From: Bacteroidota bacterium
Lineage (GTDB): Bacteria > Bacteroidota > Bacteroidia > Bacteroidales > Prolixibacteraceae
Assembly: GCA_023488865.1 (NCBI GenBank)
Contig: JAMDDG010000298.1
Span: forward strand, 1 to 5,954
Direction: 5' to 3'
Length of the DNA stretch: 5,954 nucleotides
A program made the position numbers and the translations under genes. Below are positions 4,679-5,954 of this stretch, piece after piece. How positions within the stretch are numbered: position 1 is the first letter of the stretch; each line of letters starts with the position of its first letter. The notes below the pieces were generated by a model that had not been told where the DNA came from, did no database searches, and saw only the letters and a program-made list of their open reading frames with translations.

Positions 4679-5200
4679 ATGTTGTTTTCTAACATCCAAG
4701 AGGATGAAAATAATTTTCAGCAACATGGAGTTCCATACTACCTTTTAAAAACAAATTATATACGTGTGAAAAATTTCTTTGCAGACGATCTTACAACAGA
4801 TGAGCTCACTTTGCTTTTTCAAAGCGATGAGAAATGCATGGAGTTTATCGCATCATTGAAATGGAGTGATGGATTTGAATGCAGGAAATGTGGAAATCCC
4901 AATTTCTGCAATGGAAAAACACCCTTTTCAAGAAGGTGCACCAAATGCAAAAGCGAGGAATCGGCTACAGCCGGAACGATTTTTCACAATTGCAAATTCC
5001 CGGTTAGCAAAGCTTTTTACATTGCTTATCAGGTGTGCAAGGGGAATGAAGCTATTTCGACCTATGAATTTGCACGGAGGCTTTCGCTCCGACAGATGAC
5101 TTGTTGGAATTTTAAAGCAAAAATAAGCACTGCCCTGGAAGGTCTTACCAATCTTTCTGACGAAGAGAAGAAAGATGTCAGAAAGCTATTTACTTATTAA
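4679..5200 (+). CDS. Orphan IS1595-type transposase N-terminal (zinc-ribbon/HTH) protein
   Basis: 173 residues matching the DNA-binding front half of IS1595/ISXO2-family transposases. About 60 residues carry a DELTLLF-type helix. Then comes WSDGFECRKCG with zinc ligands C68, C71, C87 and C90, the family phrase TAGTIFHNCKFPVSKAF (97-113), and a helix-turn-helix-like segment at roughly 125-153 (ISTYEFARRLSLRQMTCW). The protein stops just where the ISXO2-like DDE nuclease domain should begin. Only 42 nt separate its stop from the convergent cysS end, so no downstream nuclease fragment exists. It cannot transpose by itself. It may be a decayed insertion sequence, or a stand-alone DNA-binding protein; the frame is clean and uninterrupted. 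No terminal inverted repeats or target duplication were found. ATG at 4679 was chosen as the first in-frame start; there is no Shine-Dalgarno. Confidence 0.85.
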   Translation: MLFSNIQEDENNFQQHGVPYYLLKTNYIRVKNFFADDLTTDELTLLFQSDEKCMEFIASLKWSDGFECRKCGNPNFCNGKTPFSRRCTKCKSEESATAGTIFHNCKFPVSKAFYIAYQVCKGNEAISTYEFARRLSLRQMTCWNFKAKISTALEGLTNLSDEEKKDVRKLFTY

Positions 5201-5242
5201 ACCTTTTGTATTTGTTGTTTCATGCCCGCCAAACGACAGGCT

Positions 5243-5954
5243 TTAGCTTTTCAGCTTCCAATCCGCCCCTTCCTTTGTATCTTTGATCTCAAAACCTAAA
5301 GAGGTAAGCCGGTCTCGAATCTGATCGGAAGTAGCCCAGTCTTTTTTCATTTTCGCCTCCTGGCGCAAGGTGAGCAAAAGCTCTACCATCTTGCCAAAGA
5401 GCTCGTTGTTGCCGGCATCCTGGCTACCGGAAGGTGGTTGAAGCCCAAGGACATCGATCAGCATTTCCCTGTAAAGTTGCTGAAGTTTTGCCAGATCACC
5501 GGCAGTAAGCGTGGCATTCCCGTCGTTGACGGAATTGATCATTTTAGCCCCGTCGAACAGGTGCGCAATCAGGATCGGACTGTTGAGATCATCGTTCAGC
5601 GCTTCGTAGCAATCCCGGGTCAGCTTCTCAACATCCAACGTGGATGCGGCAGAAGTTTTCAGATTTGGCAGCAGGGCCGAGGCATTCATTAGTCGTTCAA
5701 ATCCTTTTTCTGCTGCCTGCAAGGCCTCGTTGGAGAAATCAAGCGGACTGCGGTAATGCGCCTGCAACATGAAAAAGCGGATGGTCATCGGATCATAGGC
5801 CTTTTCGAGCAGAGGATGTGAGCCACTGAAAAATTCATCCAGCTGGATAAAATTTCCCAGCGATTTTCCCATCTTTTGGCCATTGATGGTGATCATGTTA
5901 TTGTGTATCCAGTAGTTCACAGTGGCATGACCGAAGCAGGCCACTCCCTGCGCA
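5243..5954 (-). CDS. cysS: Cysteinyl-tRNA synthetase, C-terminal part (5' end beyond the window)
   Basis: The reading frame is open to the right edge and encodes about 236 C-terminal residues, roughly half of the usual length. It begins in the class I catalytic core (AQGVACFGH, then VNYWIHN). Next come the ATP-binding loop KMGKSLGNF, where Gly replaces the middle Ser of KMSKS, and PMTIRFFMLQAHYRSPLDFS, both typical of CysRS. The helical DALR anticodon-binding region and the C-terminal end follow (SDQIRDRLTSLGFEIKDTKEG, stop at 5245-5243). It charges tRNA-Cys with cysteine in the cytosol and is essential housekeeping. It converges on the zinc-ribbon gene and marks the border between core chromosome and the accessory set. 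No clear terminator is seen in the 42 nt between the two stops. Confidence 0.97.
   Translation of the reverse strand, partial: AQGVACFGHATVNYWIHNNMITINGQKMGKSLGNFIQLDEFFSGSHPLLEKAYDPMTIRFFMLQAHYRSPLDFSNEALQAAEKGFERLMNASALLPNLKTSAASTLDVEKLTRDCYEALNDDLNSPILIAHLFDGAKMINSVNDGNATLTAGDLAKLQQLYREMLIDVLGLQPPSGSQDAGNNELFGKMVELLLTLRQEAKMKKDWATSDQIRDRLTSLGFEIKDTKEGADWKLKS

Noticed and set aside
4650..5240. Terminal inverted repeats of an insertion sequence around the zinc-ribbon gene
   Set aside because: I compared both flanks by eye and found no convincing inverted ends or target-site duplication.

Overview
The window looks like an accessory stretch of a Bacteroidota chromosome, probably order Bacteroidales. 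The reasons are inferential: starts are preceded by A/T-rich sequence without a Shine-Dalgarno, there is a TAnnTTTG-type -7 box, the cysteinyl-tRNA synthetase has the KMGKS loop and wording usual in that phylum, and the spacers are long and repeat-rich. No 16S or other taxonomic marker is present.

Layout, left to right. Four minus-strand genes come first, transcribed right to left: an ArsM-like SAM methyltransferase (3787-4458), an unlisted 32-residue cysteine-containing peptide (3306-3404), a radical SAM/SPASM peptide maturase (1608-2948), and a fused thioredoxin-thioredoxin reductase (29-1297). An orphan IS1595-type zinc-ribbon protein lacking a DDE domain (4679-5200, plus strand) follows on the right. 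The 3' half of cysS (5243-5954, minus strand) runs off the right edge.

Main reading. Methyltransferase, mini-peptide, rSAM/SPASM enzyme and dithiol reductase look like a compact ribosomally made and modified peptide (RiPP) locus with a thiol or metalloid theme. The peptide sits directly upstream of the maturase, and an 8 bp-armed hairpin 8 nt past its stop resembles the attenuator often found between a RiPP precursor and its enzymes. ArsM enzymes need a thioredoxin-type reductant, which the last gene could supply. I do not recognise the peptide as a named family, so the joint function is a hypothesis.

Second point of interest. The 3' end of the methyltransferase gene and its downstream flank are tandemly duplicated (3414-3746 and 3745-4069). 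The copies differ by an 8 bp slippage indel and six substitutions. All six fall on wobble positions and leave the protein unchanged, so the truncated copy diverged while still part of a working gene (recombination with another allele), or the junction comes from mixed strains in an assembly.

The two long spacers (1298-1607 and 2949-3305) contain a shared modular palindromic repeat, pyrimidine-rich tracts and 14 bp-period direct repeats. One of these repeats forms the last codons of the rSAM gene.
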